DNA of 64,000 nucleotides, taken from assembly GCA_020347645.1 (NCBI GenBank), contig CP070736.1, positions 176,626 to 240,625 of the forward strand, in the 5' to 3' direction. Under the pieces are notes generated by a model. It had not been told where the DNA came from. It did not search any database and was given only the letters and a program-made list of their open reading frames with translations. The translations under genes were made by a program, and so were the position numbers. How positions within the stretch are numbered: the first letter of the stretch is position 1; every line of letters starts with the position of its first letter. Positions 1 to 8,613 of the stretch are shown one piece after another. Source of the stretch: Methanobacteriota archaeon (lineage in GTDB: Archaea > Thermoplasmatota > Thermoplasmata > UBA10834).

Positions 1-1
1 G

Positions 2-943
2 TTCGAAATAAAGAGCGGCAAATTCGCGGGCGTCGCCGTAGACGGACTGGAATACGAGACCCTGTACTCCCTTGGAGGCGCGTGCGGAAACGCAAGCATA
101 GAATCGGCAGCTCGCGGAAATGAGATATGCGACGTGCTCGGAATGGACACTATCTCTGCTGGAGTCGCGATTGGCTTCGGGATGGAGCTCGTCCAGAGAG
201 GCGTGTTGACGGAGGAGGAAGTGGGCATGAAGCTCACTTTCGACAACGCGGAGGACGCTGTGCCTCAGATGCTCGAGCTGATGGGGAGGCGCGAGGGCTT
301 TGGAGACATCCTGGCAGACGGAGTGAAACGTGCCGCCGAGAGGATCGGCAAAGGGGCTGAGCGATACGCGGTACACACCAAGGGCATGGAGCCGCCCGCC
401 TATGATGTCCGGGGCATGAAAGGACACGGGCTGGCATACATGACTTCGACCAGGGGTGCATGTCATCTGCGTGCTGGCTTCTACGCCCCTGAACTCGTGG
501 GGAAGTTCTGGCGTTGGGAAGGCATCGACAGGCAGTCTCCTGATGGCAAGGCCGCGATGGTTGCCACTATGGAGAATTTCATGTGCGTCTACGATTCTGT
601 CGGCCTATGCAAATTCTCGAGGGGTTTCTTCCTCATTGATAAGTTGTGCGAGGTCATCGAAGCCATCACGGGACTGAAGTTCACCGAGGAGGAGCTGCTC
701 GATATCGGCGAAAGGGTCCACAACATGAAAGGACACTTCAACTACAGAGAGGGCATAACCAGAAAGGACTGGCTCCTTCCGCCAAGGGTACTGGAAGACC
801 CCATACCCGAAGGACCGTCCAAAGGCAATCTGATAACGAGGGAACAGATGAACAATATGCTCGACGATTACATGGCGGTTAGGAAATGGACCGCGGACGG
901 CGAACCGACCCCCGAAAAACTCAAGGAATTGGATCTTGTCTGA
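2..943 (+). CDS. aor: Tungsten aldehyde:ferredoxin oxidoreductase, C-terminal half (cut by window start)
   Basis: The frame is open from base 2, so the gene begins before the window; 313 C-terminal residues are visible out of roughly 600 usual for the family. AOR enzymes oxidise aldehydes to carboxylic acids with ferredoxin as electron acceptor, using a bis-tungstopterin and a [4Fe-4S] cluster. Visible family motifs are CDVLGMDTISAG, YDVRGMKGHGLAY (about residue 134 of the visible part), STRGACHLR, and DSVGLCKF, whose cysteine (about visible residue 203) corresponds to the last cluster ligand of the family. The protein ends with an ordinary TGA at 941-943. The enzyme is cytoplasmic. Which aldehyde it uses cannot be told, and AOR versus the related FOR/GOR subtypes is not resolved. 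Confidence 0.93.
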   Translation, partial: FEIKSGKFAGVAVDGLEYETLYSLGGACGNASIESAARGNEICDVLGMDTISAGVAIGFGMELVQRGVLTEEEVGMKLTFDNAEDAVPQMLELMGRREGFGDILADGVKRAAERIGKGAERYAVHTKGMEPPAYDVRGMKGHGLAYMTSTRGACHLRAGFYAPELVGKFWRWEGIDRQSPDGKAAMVATMENFMCVYDSVGLCKFSRGFFLIDKLCEVIEAITGLKFTEEELLDIGERVHNMKGHFNYREGITRKDWLLPPRVLEDPIPEGPSKGNLITREQMNNMLDDYMAVRKWTADGEPTPEKLKELDLV

Positions 944-1009
944 GCTAGTTTCTGCACGACAATAGACGGCGAGCGCACGCATGATCGAGCTGCTATTGCG
1001 ACCTTGAGA

Positions 1010-1339
1010 TCAAATCAGCTTGATGGTCTCCGCGAGCTCCTCCAGCTTCTTTCGAGCGGCGTCACAGTCTACCTCGCGTGGCATGGCGGCGACTATAAGT
1101 GCCTTTCTTCCAGCTCCAACAATGATCATCATTGCGTCGTCGCTCTCGGCCACGATACCCTGTGGGGTGCCGACCTTCAGTTCGGAATGCGCTGTCGAGG
1201 CTGCACCGAGCAGCGTGGCGCACATTATGCCGAATGTCTCGGCCGAGATGTCGTCTGGGATGTCGCCTGCCATGATGAGCCCGTCCCGGCTCACAATCGC
1301 GGAGGCGAACGCTCCATATTCGTCCCTGAGCTGTCGCAA
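1010..1339 (-). CDS. Roadblock/LC7-domain protein
   Basis: A protein of about 110 residues with the alternating strand/helix pattern of roadblock domains (AIVSRDGLIMAGDIP near the start, MMIIVGAGRKALIVAAMP in the second half). Such domains dimerise and act as scaffolds or regulators of small GTPases (MglB-like). The only canonical start seen is TTG at 1339, but it lies inside the expected first helix: the frame continues upstream as ...GTDTELKPALRQL, which looks like roadblock sequence and overlaps the end of the V4R gene with no ATG, GTG or TTG. The true N-terminus is therefore unresolved. It follows the V4R gene on the same strand and is probably co-transcribed. The pairing suggests a sensor-plus-scaffold unit (inference). 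Confidence 0.75.
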   Translation of the reverse strand: MRQLRDEYGAFASAIVSRDGLIMAGDIPDDISAETFGIMCATLLGAASTAHSELKVGTPQGIVAESDDAMMIIVGAGRKALIVAAMPREVDCDAARKKLEELAETIKLI

Positions 1340-1358
1340 TGCAGGTTTGAGCTCCGTA

Positions 1359-1772
1359 TCAGTTCCCTCCCAATGGTTCCACCTTGAACACGCAATGTTT
1401 GTCGCCTCGACTTGTGCACTCTACCTCCTCGCAGTGCATACGCTTACGAAGGCGCCCCTCGTACATCTTACGGACAATACCTCTCAGCCGATGGCAGGTG
1501 GCGTCGTCGGATGAGGCGGTTATCTCGAAAGAGCCTTCGACAACGGCGCTTGTCTCCTGAAAGACAATGTTGTCTACCCATCCCTTGGCTCGCAGCAAGT
1601 TCGCACAGATCTCGAAGTATTTGTCAGGTTCCTGTAAGGCAATCTTAGATATTTCCTCCCCAAGTATCATGCCTTCCCTGAAGAAAAGACCATGGCATGC
1701 CTGTGCCATCACGCCCTCATAGAGCTTCCGTATCTCTTCAAACTCCGACTGAGAGTACTTGACGAATTTCAT
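1359..1772 (-). CDS. V4R-domain protein (small-molecule/metal-binding sensor fold)
   Basis: A 137-residue stand-alone V4R (4-vinyl reductase) domain. The C-terminal signature HCEEVECTSRGDKHCVFKV has the cysteine spacing and the final C-x-F-x-V strand typical of V4R proteins, which bind hydrophobic ligands or metals in sensors and in bacteriochlorophyll enzymes. The start ATG at 1772 is preceded by a GAGGAG ribosome site, and a TATA-like element lies at about 1798-1812 on this strand. The roadblock gene follows immediately, its frame overlapping the end of this gene. No DNA-binding or enzyme domain is attached, so the role is probably sensing or regulation; the ligand is unknown. Confidence 0.85.
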   Translation of the reverse strand: MKFVKYSQSEFEEIRKLYEGVMAQACHGLFFREGMILGEEISKIALQEPDKYFEICANLLRAKGWVDNIVFQETSAVVEGSFEITASSDDATCHRLRGIVRKMYEGRLRKRMHCEEVECTSRGDKHCVFKVEPLGGN

Positions 1773-1797
1773 TCAATTCTCCTCGTGGATTTGTATA

Positions 1798-1812
1798 GAG
1801 ATTATTTAATCT
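1798..1812 (-). promoter_or_regulatory. TATA box for the V4R/roadblock pair
   Basis: On the minus strand the sequence reads AGATTAAATAATCTC, an A/T-rich archaeal box A about 25-35 bases before the V4R start and upstream of its GAGGAG ribosome site. It is the only strong TATA candidate before these two minus-strand genes. Confidence 0.55.
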
Positions 1813-1905
1813 TTGGTCAATCACTAGCCCTATACGTTCAAGTCTGGAGACGGCGAGAGTCTCCGGTTGAAAGATACTTATTCAATCGGTGCCATATGGC
1901 GCGGC

Positions 1906-2532
1906 ATGAGCATGTTTTCCGATGACGAGGGCAAGATGGCGGTCGGAATCGCTAGATCAGCTATCGAGAATCACATTCGCAGCGATCAGCCGCCTGATTT
2001 CGAAGTGCCCGACGTGTTCAATAGAAGATCCGGTGTCTTTGTGACGCTAACGACGCATCCAGACAACGGCCTCCGAGGGTGCATAGGCTACCCTGAACCC
2101 GTCGTTCCTTTGATACAGGCGTTGATCGATTCTGCCATAAACGCTGCGTCCAGAGACCCGCGGTTTTCGCCGATCAGCGAAGCGGAACTCGATCGGATCC
2201 GCGTGGAGGTCAGTCTTCTAACGCCTCCCGAGGAGATATCAGTCAGTGACGTGGCTGACCTCCCAAAGCGAATCAAGGTAGGCGAGGACGGACTGATTGT
2301 GCAGCGCGACGGGGCAAGAGGCCTCCTTCTGCCCCAGGTGGCGGTCGAATGGGGCTGGGACTCAGAGGAGTTCCTGTGTCAGGCTTGTATGAAGGCCGGA
2401 GTGAGCCCTGACGCTTGGTTGATGCCGGGCACCAAGATATCAATCTTCAGAGCTGAGGTATTCTCGGAGACTGAACCTCAAGGGAATGTCGTCAGAAGGG
2501 AGCTCGATGAGCAGCATGGATGTAGTCGTTAA
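1906..2532 (+). CDS. AMMECR1-domain protein
   Basis: About 208 residues with the diagnostic LRGCIGYPEP motif, followed by the conserved RDPRF and the C-terminal LLPQVAVEWGWD segment of AMMECR1 proteins. The family is widespread in archaea and often linked to MEMO-like and radical-SAM partners; its biochemical activity is not settled. ATG 1906 is preferred over the upstream TTG 1867, because GATACTTATTC at about 1872-1882 looks like a TATA box whose expected transcript start falls at about 1905, giving a leaderless mRNA. The 3' end overlaps the start of the dihydroorotase gene, so the two are probably translated from one message. Confidence 0.9.
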   Translation: MSMFSDDEGKMAVGIARSAIENHIRSDQPPDFEVPDVFNRRSGVFVTLTTHPDNGLRGCIGYPEPVVPLIQALIDSAINAASRDPRFSPISEAELDRIRVEVSLLTPPEEISVSDVADLPKRIKVGEDGLIVQRDGARGLLLPQVAVEWGWDSEEFLCQACMKAGVSPDAWLMPGTKISIFRAEVFSETEPQGNVVRRELDEQHGCSR

Positions 2533-3805
2533 GGGCAAGTGCTATGTCGAAGGCCGATTGTACGACCGATGCATAGGAGTCGTAGACGGTAGGATAGCAG
2601 CGATCGGCGCGAACATAGACGGCGAGCGAGTTTACGACTTCGGCGGCAAATTGATACTGCCTTCGGCTGTCGACGCACACGTTCATATGCGCGACCCAGG
2701 AGCGACGCACAAAGAGGATTTCGCGACCGGCTCCCTCGCGGCGTTGCACGGAGGAGTGACCTGCGTGATGGACATGCCGAACACGGACCCACCTACAACC
2801 ACTGTAGCAGCGCTCAGGGAAAAGGCGAACATAGCCGCCGCCAAGAGCTACTCTGATTTCGGCCTGTTCGCTGGCGTTGCTCAAGGCTGCGACCCGGCAG
2901 CGCTCTCTGCAGGAGTGATCGGCTTCAAAATGTACATGGCAGGTACCACAGGGAATCTCCATGTGCCGTCGCTCGAATCCATAAGAAACGAGCTCGCGGA
3001 AGTTGCGTCAACTGGGAAGGTCCTCGCTGTGCATGCAGAGAACGAAGCTCTCAGGGGGAAGGGGGCGGAGAAATCCCTCGGCGACCATCTAAGAAACCGA
3101 CCAAACGAATGCGAGACGAGCGCGATAAGAAAGCTGAATAATCTCGCCGTGCCAGGCCTTAAGACTCACGTCTGCCATGTCTCCGCGAAGGAATCCCTTC
3201 GGTTCGTCTCAAAGTCCAAAGAACGGACTTTTGAGGTCACCCCGCACCACCTTCTTCTAGACCAGGATTCGAAGCTCTCGACCTACGGCAAGGTCAATCC
3301 TCCCTTGAGGAATAGGAGGGACAGGCAGGCGTTGTTCAATGCGCTCAAAGAGGATTTGTTCACCATCGTCGCCTCGGACCATGCTCCTCACACCATCGAG
3401 GAAAAGGAGGAGGATTTCGACTTCGCGCCCTGCGGCATGCCGGGTGTGGAGACGATCGTCCCACTAATGCTTCAGCTTGTTAGGGATAGACACATATCGA
3501 TTCAGACTTTTGTAAGAGTCTTATGCGAGAGGCCGGCGGAGCTGTTCGGTCTCAACAAAGGGAGACTGTGTCTGTATCGAGACGCTGACATCATGATAGT
3601 TGATTTGATGAAGAGCACGGAGATAAAGGCCGATAGATTGCATTCTAGATGCGCTTGGACGCCGTACGAAGGCATGTCTGGCATCTTTCCCAAGGCGGTC
3701 TTTTTAAGAGGGGAGATAATGATAGAGGACGGCGCCTGGATAGGAGAACGCGCGGGAAGGAACGTCGTTGAATCGCAGAGGAAACCGGTGGAAGCCGAAG
3801 CCTGA
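2507..3805 (+). CDS. pyrC: Dihydroorotase
   Basis: Catalyses reversible cyclisation of carbamoyl-aspartate to dihydroorotate, the third step of pyrimidine synthesis, in the cytoplasm. The amidohydrolase metal motif HVHMRDPG lies near residue 59, followed by FKMYMAGTTG, CHVSAKES (about 222), HHLLLD and ASDHAPH (about 289), all in family order. Length (432 residues) fits class I dihydroorotases. ATG 2507 is preferred because GAAGGGAG sits just upstream; ATG 2486 and 2516 are alternatives. The gene overlaps the AMMECR1 gene, and the YkgJ-like gene starts one base after its stop, so the three form an operon. Confidence 0.93.
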   Translation: MSSMDVVVKGKCYVEGRLYDRCIGVVDGRIAAIGANIDGERVYDFGGKLILPSAVDAHVHMRDPGATHKEDFATGSLAALHGGVTCVMDMPNTDPPTTTVAALREKANIAAAKSYSDFGLFAGVAQGCDPAALSAGVIGFKMYMAGTTGNLHVPSLESIRNELAEVASTGKVLAVHAENEALRGKGAEKSLGDHLRNRPNECETSAIRKLNNLAVPGLKTHVCHVSAKESLRFVSKSKERTFEVTPHHLLLDQDSKLSTYGKVNPPLRNRRDRQALFNALKEDLFTIVASDHAPHTIEEKEEDFDFAPCGMPGVETIVPLMLQLVRDRHISIQTFVRVLCERPAELFGLNKGRLCLYRDADIMIVDLMKSTEIKADRLHSRCAWTPYEGMSGIFPKAVFLRGEIMIEDGAWIGERAGRNVVESQRKPVEAEA

Positions 3806-3806
3806 C

Positions 3807-4931
3807 ATGACAGAGCTGCATGGAAGGACTTTCTCATGCATCGACGGCTGCGCCCTATGCTGTCTCTGTCAACCGGAACTCCTCTCCCATGAGCGGAGGG
3901 TCTTTCAAGGTGACCCAAAATTGAGCGCGGGTGTCGCGTCCACCCACATGTCCCCTGACGTCAATGGCGCGGCACTGCGACTCGTGGGAGGTCACGGAGC
4001 GTGCTACTTCCTGGACGGTAGACGATGTGGAGTTTACGAACATCGACCTCACTTTTGTAGGTCTTTCCCTCTGAACGTTTTCGTCGGCTGGAGGGTTCAG
4101 CTGAATGTCAACATGTCGTGCCGGGGGCTTGGTCGCCCTGGAGAACGGCTCGTGCGACTAGGCGAAATGCTCCTATCCGAATACGGAGAGGTGCAGCTCG
4201 GTCACGAGCTTTCATCGGCAAACGATTCGTTCACCCGATTCGAGAGCAACGCCCGCGAAGAGAGGGTCGCACAATCGTTCTCGTCTGTCCGACACACGGC
4301 CGAGATGCTCAAGGATGAGCTTACGGACGGGATAGGCCTAAGCCGCGTGATGACCCATGCCGAATACGGACAGGCGAACCAGGACTCACCCCCTGCGGAT
4401 ATTGCCAGATTAGTTAGAGAAACCGAGGCAGAGGCGGACATATCCGAACGGGCGCTCATGGACGGCGTCGAGTTGTTCGATCTGCCGAACCTCAGCCTCC
4501 TTCCAATCTACGTCGGCCCCGATCTTTCGTGGAAGATCTTCAGGTTGGAGGGCAGTTCAATAGTAGCGAGGAGCATTGACGATTCCGGTGAAGCACTGGA
4601 GTTCTGCCGGATTGACCCGGCTTCGGTAAACCTGTTGCCGATGACTGCCAGTGGCAGAAGATCGCTACAAGGGTATTTGGCAACATTGAATGCAAGGGAT
4701 TGCCTACTTGGTCATGCGGCATACTTGTGCGACATTGAAGGGTATGAATTCAACTTCGGCCAGGTATACCTCGGGACGCTCGCAAATAGCGTGATCGACC
4801 TGTGGTGGAGAGCTTCGTTACTGGCCCAGTTGGCCGGCGTCGAACAGCTCGGGCAGGAAGAAATCAAGGAGGGGATAGTCTTCTTCGACATGGACATCCT
4901 CGACCTCCCAACGATAGGATCGTTCATCTAG
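3807..4931 (+). CDS. YkgJ-type zinc/iron-chelating cluster protein
   Basis: A 374-residue protein. The N-terminus carries the family signature: SCIDGCALCCLC followed by CGVYEHRPHFCRSFPL and a later Cys in MSCRGL, the cysteine layout of the YkgJ (CxxxCxxCC) family, thought to bind a metal or Fe-S cluster. The C-terminal 240 residues show no recognisable motif and are longer than in minimal family members. It starts one base after the pyrC stop and belongs to that operon. The substrate or client is unknown. Confidence 0.82.
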   Translation: MTELHGRTFSCIDGCALCCLCQPELLSHERRVFQGDPKLSAGVASTHMSPDVNGAALRLVGGHGACYFLDGRRCGVYEHRPHFCRSFPLNVFVGWRVQLNVNMSCRGLGRPGERLVRLGEMLLSEYGEVQLGHELSSANDSFTRFESNAREERVAQSFSSVRHTAEMLKDELTDGIGLSRVMTHAEYGQANQDSPPADIARLVRETEAEADISERALMDGVELFDLPNLSLLPIYVGPDLSWKIFRLEGSSIVARSIDDSGEALEFCRIDPASVNLLPMTASGRRSLQGYLATLNARDCLLGHAAYLCDIEGYEFNFGQVYLGTLANSVIDLWWRASLLAQLAGVEQLGQEEIKEGIVFFDMDILDLPTIGSFI

Positions 4932-4947
4932 AGCCGGTCGAAGGCAT

Positions 4948-5196
4948 TCACTTCTTCTCCTCAATTCTGTCCAAGGTGAAGGACCCCTCCTTCACCTCCA
5001 TCTTCTTAGTCACGAAGAAGTATGGAATGCTGAGCAGAACTACCACTGCGACCGCCACTGCAACCAAGACTAGTATCACAAAGGCGGCCAGGCCTATCAG
5101 TGCCAGGACCGATGCGATCACTCCTAGCCATTCGAGCGCCAGAATCGCCAGAGCTATCAGCCCAAGCAGCAGGAGCAGCGCCGTGACCCTTCCCAT
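4948..5196 (-). CDS. Small two-helix membrane protein
   Basis: 82 residues, almost entirely hydrophobic: two transmembrane segments at about residues 5-28 and 32-62, then a short charged tail (KKMEVKEGSFTLDRIEEKK). It lies 11 bases downstream of the AIM24-family gene on the same strand and is likely co-transcribed. No family recognised. The tail probably faces the cytoplasm because it is rich in charged residues (inference). Confidence 0.72.
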   Translation of the reverse strand: MGRVTALLLLLGLIALAILALEWLGVIASVLALIGLAAFVILVLVAVAVAVVVLLSIPYFFVTKKMEVKEGSFTLDRIEEKK

Positions 5197-5207
5197 GATA
5201 TGCCGCC

Positions 5208-5915
5208 TCAGCGAAGAGTGAAGCCAGAACCGCTGCTCTGCTGGCTCGGCAGAAACGGAACGAGTGCGCCAGCGAGCTTAGGGAGAGTCAACGACTGCAA
5301 CACCACTCTTCCGGGACCCGTGAGCGTAGTCACGAACAGCCCCTCACCGCTGAACAACGCGCTCCTTATGGAACCCACGCTTTCAATGCTGTACTGCACC
5401 GTTCCCTCCCAAGCGACCACATTACCCGTGCTCACTCTGGTCACTTCGCCCGGCTTTAGATTCATCTCGATGAAGTCGCCAGACCCATGGACGAAGGCTA
5501 TGCCCTCGCCCGTAAGTTTCTGAATTATCAGTCCTTCCCCTCCGAAGAACACCGTCCCCAGCTTCTTCTGGAAAGCTATATCGAGTGTAACCGCTCCCTC
5601 GGCACAGAGGAACGCGTCCTTCTGGACAAGCCATACCTTCCCGCCTCGGAGGTCGAGTGCCTGTATCTTGCCAGGAACATTGCCCGCAAAGGCGACGACT
5701 CCGGGTCCTCCGGTGGTCGTGAATTCTGTGACGAAGAAGGATTCGCCTGTCATCTTACGCTTCAAGCCGGCCATCAGCCCGCCTCTGGCTCTTGCTGTCA
5801 TGCTGATGTTCGAACTCATATAGGTCATGGTTCCCGCCTCTGCGAAGACCAACTCGCCAGGCATGATCTCGCAGTTGACGAACTGGAGGTTGTCTCCAGT
5901 GATTGTATGCTTCAT
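5208..5915 (-). CDS. AIM24/TIGR00266-family protein
   Basis: 235 residues built of repeated beta strands with the family hallmarks: EIMPGELVFAEAGTMTYMS at the N-terminus, GGLMAGLKRKMTGESFF, and GEGLIIQKLTGEGIAFVHGSG in the middle. The fold is a trimeric double-stranded beta-helix; the function in prokaryotes is unknown, with a suggested association with membranes. The start ATG 5915 is preceded by TAGGAG and a TATA-like GTAAAATAAG at about 5943-5955 on this strand. It heads a two-gene unit with the small membrane protein. Confidence 0.9.
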   Translation of the reverse strand: MKHTITGDNLQFVNCEIMPGELVFAEAGTMTYMSSNISMTARARGGLMAGLKRKMTGESFFVTEFTTTGGPGVVAFAGNVPGKIQALDLRGGKVWLVQKDAFLCAEGAVTLDIAFQKKLGTVFFGGEGLIIQKLTGEGIAFVHGSGDFIEMNLKPGEVTRVSTGNVVAWEGTVQYSIESVGSIRSALFSGEGLFVTTLTGPGRVVLQSLTLPKLAGALVPFLPSQQSSGSGFTLR

Positions 5916-6169
5916 AGTAATCGGCTCCTACTACCACCTCGAGTCTTATTTTACTCTTCCGGAATCGATGCCATGATTGATAACAGATCTCGATGGCTAT
6001 TCGCGAAACAGACTTCGCATAAGAGATTGCATCAAATCGTAGGACGCTGAAGAGTGCATGGAGAGCACGGACGCAGTCGAACACTGTTCGATTCGAGCAC
6101 AAGGGCCCGAAAGCGTTAAGAATGCGAATTTCATGTACCCGTTTCGAAAGTTTTAGGGAGGGGAGGCAG

Positions 6170-6640
6170 TTGGACAGACAAGACACTGTGTCGCTAGACA
6201 AGAACGACGAGATAATATTGAAAATGCTTCAAGAAGACTGCAAGATAAGCCTCAAGGATATCGGCCTGAAGACTGGACTGTCATCGTCCACCGTGCATTA
6301 CAGAGTGAATCGGCTCCTGGAAGAGGGTGTCATAACCGGTTTCAAGGCATGCGTCGACCCCGTGAAGGTAGGCAAAAATATGCTGGCCATAGCATTGATC
6401 ACGGGCAGGTACGGACCGGATTACTCAAAGAAGATCGGCGAGAAGCTGTCCGAGATACCCGGAGTGTGGGCGGTCTATTTCCTGCTTGGCAACATCGATT
6501 TCGCCGTGCTGCTACGCGCCTCCTCGAGAGAAGAGTTGAAATCGATAGTCGATGCATTCATCAGGATAGACGAGGTGGAGAGGAGCAACACCTATCTGAT
6601 ACTGGATAGGCGAAAGGAAGATCTTACCGTCCAACTGTGA
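6170..6640 (+). CDS. Lrp/AsnC-family transcription regulator
   Basis: 156 residues: a winged helix at about 10-60 (NDEIILKMLQEDCKISLKDI then a recognition helix with SSSTVHYRVNRL) and a RAM ligand-binding domain (GVWAVYFLLGNIDFAVLLRA). Lrp proteins bind DNA as dimers or octamers and usually respond to amino acids. TTG 6170 is preferred to ATG 6122 because a strong purine-rich site, GGGAGGGGAGG, lies 4-14 bases upstream. A monocistronic gene convergent with the coiled-coil gene. Targets are unknown. Confidence 0.9.
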   Translation: MDRQDTVSLDKNDEIILKMLQEDCKISLKDIGLKTGLSSSTVHYRVNRLLEEGVITGFKACVDPVKVGKNMLAIALITGRYGPDYSKKIGEKLSEIPGVWAVYFLLGNIDFAVLLRASSREELKSIVDAFIRIDEVERSNTYLILDRRKEDLTVQL

Positions 6641-6665
6641 CTGCGGTTCCGACAGAAGATGAGAA

Positions 6666-7799
6666 TCATCGTGCCTTCCTAGCCCTCGAAACGGCCACGA
6701 GGTAGTCCTCTATCCTCTTGACGCGTCCTGAGACGTTTTCCAGGCTCTGCTTCAAACCGGCGACGTCGCCTACGACCTGCACCTGCGGGACGGGCTCAAT
6801 GGTAGAGTTGGCTGACTCGGCGATACTGGCTTTGATATCATCCAGGGCACTCTTCAGAATCTCTATCTCATCGCTCAGATCATCAACCCTGGGATCGATT
6901 GGAGCGTCCTGCACCTCCGCAGGCAAGCTTGACATCGCCTCCCTGAGTTTTCTGATCTCTGCCTCCTGACGGGAGCAGCTCTCCACTGCTTTGTCCACCT
7001 TCCTGTCGGTCGTAGTGAGAATGACCCCCAAACCCTTGGCCATCTTCTTGTCCAGCTCTGATTTGAAGCTCCTGATCTCCCGATGAAGTTCTCCTTCGAT
7101 AGCTTCGACCTGGGATTCTTGGGTCTTCGCCAGCTGGATGGCTTCGTCGAGACTCTCAAGCCTATCCGCCACTTCCACGAGCGTCTTCATTCCGTCGGAA
7201 TCCAGTGTGACCTGTACGGGTACAGGAGGGTATCGCTTCACCGACTCGATCATAGCCATTGTGTCGACGCTCGGGCCTGAACGCAGTACATTCTGCCTTA
7301 TCGATTCCAATCTAGAAACGGCGTACTCTGCGGTCTTCGTGGGGTTCTTGGACCACTTCGCGGTGTTCTTCAGCTCTTCGACGAGCTTCTCCAGCTCCTT
7401 TGCCGAGTCGACCACGCCGGACGCCTCGAGGGCGCAGATGTCCCTTATTGCGTCTCGCCTCCCCCTTGCCGCTGCATCGTCGACACTCACGCCCTCATAG
7501 GAGTATACAGTGGCGACATAGCTCACACCGGACATCAGCCTCGCCATCACGTAGCCCCAATCGTTGTTGCTGACGGCGATGGATGGTCTGTCAGACCTCT
7601 CGAAAAGCATGCAGAAACAAGAGTTTGGCATTCGACAAATCTCGATGCTGTATGGACGGTTTCTATAGAACGATGGCACATGCTCGGGACTCTCGCTTTC
7701 GACGGCCACCACGTACGATCGCAGATACGCTCTGCCGTATTCTGCTAGATCGATGGGAGGAGAGGCCGTTCCGGGCTGGTTCTTCTCCGACGCGTTCAT
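6666..7799 (-). CDS. Coiled-coil protein of unknown function
   Basis: About 377 residues. The N-terminal 130 residues are globular, with Cys and aromatic residues (ICRMPNSCFCMLFE); the rest is heptad-rich helix (for example LESLDEAIQLAKTQESQVEA and the last 80 residues), predicting long coiled coils. No membrane segment. ATG 7799 is chosen; GTG 7838 is also possible, and neither has a clear ribosome site. A TATA-like ACATATTTCC lies on this strand at about 7885-7895. Family not recognised; a scaffold or structural role is only a guess from the coiled coils. Confidence 0.7.
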   Translation of the reverse strand: MNASEKNQPGTASPPIDLAEYGRAYLRSYVVAVESESPEHVPSFYRNRPYSIEICRMPNSCFCMLFERSDRPSIAVSNNDWGYVMARLMSGVSYVATVYSYEGVSVDDAAARGRRDAIRDICALEASGVVDSAKELEKLVEELKNTAKWSKNPTKTAEYAVSRLESIRQNVLRSGPSVDTMAMIESVKRYPPVPVQVTLDSDGMKTLVEVADRLESLDEAIQLAKTQESQVEAIEGELHREIRSFKSELDKKMAKGLGVILTTTDRKVDKAVESCSRQEAEIRKLREAMSSLPAEVQDAPIDPRVDDLSDEIEILKSALDDIKASIAESANSTIEPVPQVQVVGDVAGLKQSLENVSGRVKRIEDYLVAVSRARKAR

Positions 7800-7965
7800 G
7801 ACAGCACCAGGCAAGTGATGCGCCGTGGCTCCCGACACATGGATGTGTGAAAGGCAGGTAGCGGAAGGGCATCCTCAGGGTTATGGAAATATGTTTCCGG
7901 TCAAATTTCGAGAATGATAATCAGTTTGGCATCTATATTCTTTCCGTGCACTGGATGGTTTGGCT

Positions 7966-8307
7966 TCACACGACCGCGTTGGCTTCCCAATCGTCGGACC
8001 AAAGCACTTGGCCCGTCTTCAGCTCGATCCTCATCCGAACCGTTCCATTATCGAACATTATCTGAGCCCTCCTGATCTGGGAGACGTAGAGCTTGGTCCA
8101 CTTGCCCTTCTGCGTGAGGACTCTCCCCTCGCAGCTGAGGAGTCCTTCCGCGACGAGGCTATGAACGTGGCGGTACCCTTGCGTAACCGGGATGCCCAGG
8201 TTCCTGCACATCTCCTGCACGGTCCGCGGTCGGTCTCCCGCATATGTGAGTATCTTAGCAGAGTACTCGTTAATCAGAAGTTTCGAGAGTTCGTAGGCGT
8301 TCATCAT
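7966..8307 (-). CDS. Winged-helix protein A, divergent paralogue next to the archaellum
   Basis: 113 residues: a helix-turn-helix at about 30-60 (TVQEMCRNLGIPVTQGYRHV), a wing (GRVLTQKGKWTKLYVSQI) and a C-terminal beta hairpin (DNGTVRMRIELK). The gene at 8614-8982 encodes a protein that aligns over its whole length (ILTDQYNMNIL, IPLASCYRKL, DGKRYKVYRSRI, MLHLKLDLN), so the two are paralogues transcribed away from each other. A TATA-like CTCTTTATGAG lies at about 8346-8357 on this strand. Archaellum genes start 1 kb away; archaeal winged-helix activators such as EarA control archaella, so a regulatory link is plausible but unproven. Confidence 0.78.
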   Translation of the reverse strand: MMNAYELSKLLINEYSAKILTYAGDRPRTVQEMCRNLGIPVTQGYRHVHSLVAEGLLSCEGRVLTQKGKWTKLYVSQIRRAQIMFDNGTVRMRIELKTGQVLWSDDWEANAVV

Positions 8308-8511
8308 GATTGAGTCAACTACACGGCCATCCGTCTAGCTTTGAGAACTCATAAAGAGTCGCGCTCAATTCCAATCGGAGAATATCAAACGCGATTCTCT
8401 GCATCAGCGGATACGCACGCGTCGCACAGCATTGAATGAGAGTTATGATGTCGGTGCATGTGCTCTGCGATAATGCGCAACTCTGATTCTCACGAGTTGT
8501 AAGCATGTGGT

Positions 8512-8526
8512 CAAATATATATAATC
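8512..8526 (+). promoter_or_regulatory. Strong TATA box upstream of winged-helix protein B
   Basis: CAAATATATATAATC is the most A/T-rich stretch in the 300-base divergent region between the two winged-helix genes. A transcript start is expected near 8545-8550, which leaves a 5' leader containing GGGAGGG (8583-8589) before the first usable start. Confidence 0.6.
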
Positions 8527-8613
8527 ATAAATTATTCACCTTCAGATAGAGGGAAGGGACGGGAACCATCCGCACCTCTGCTGGGAGGGAAATCCATAAC
8601 CCGCGAGGCTTCA

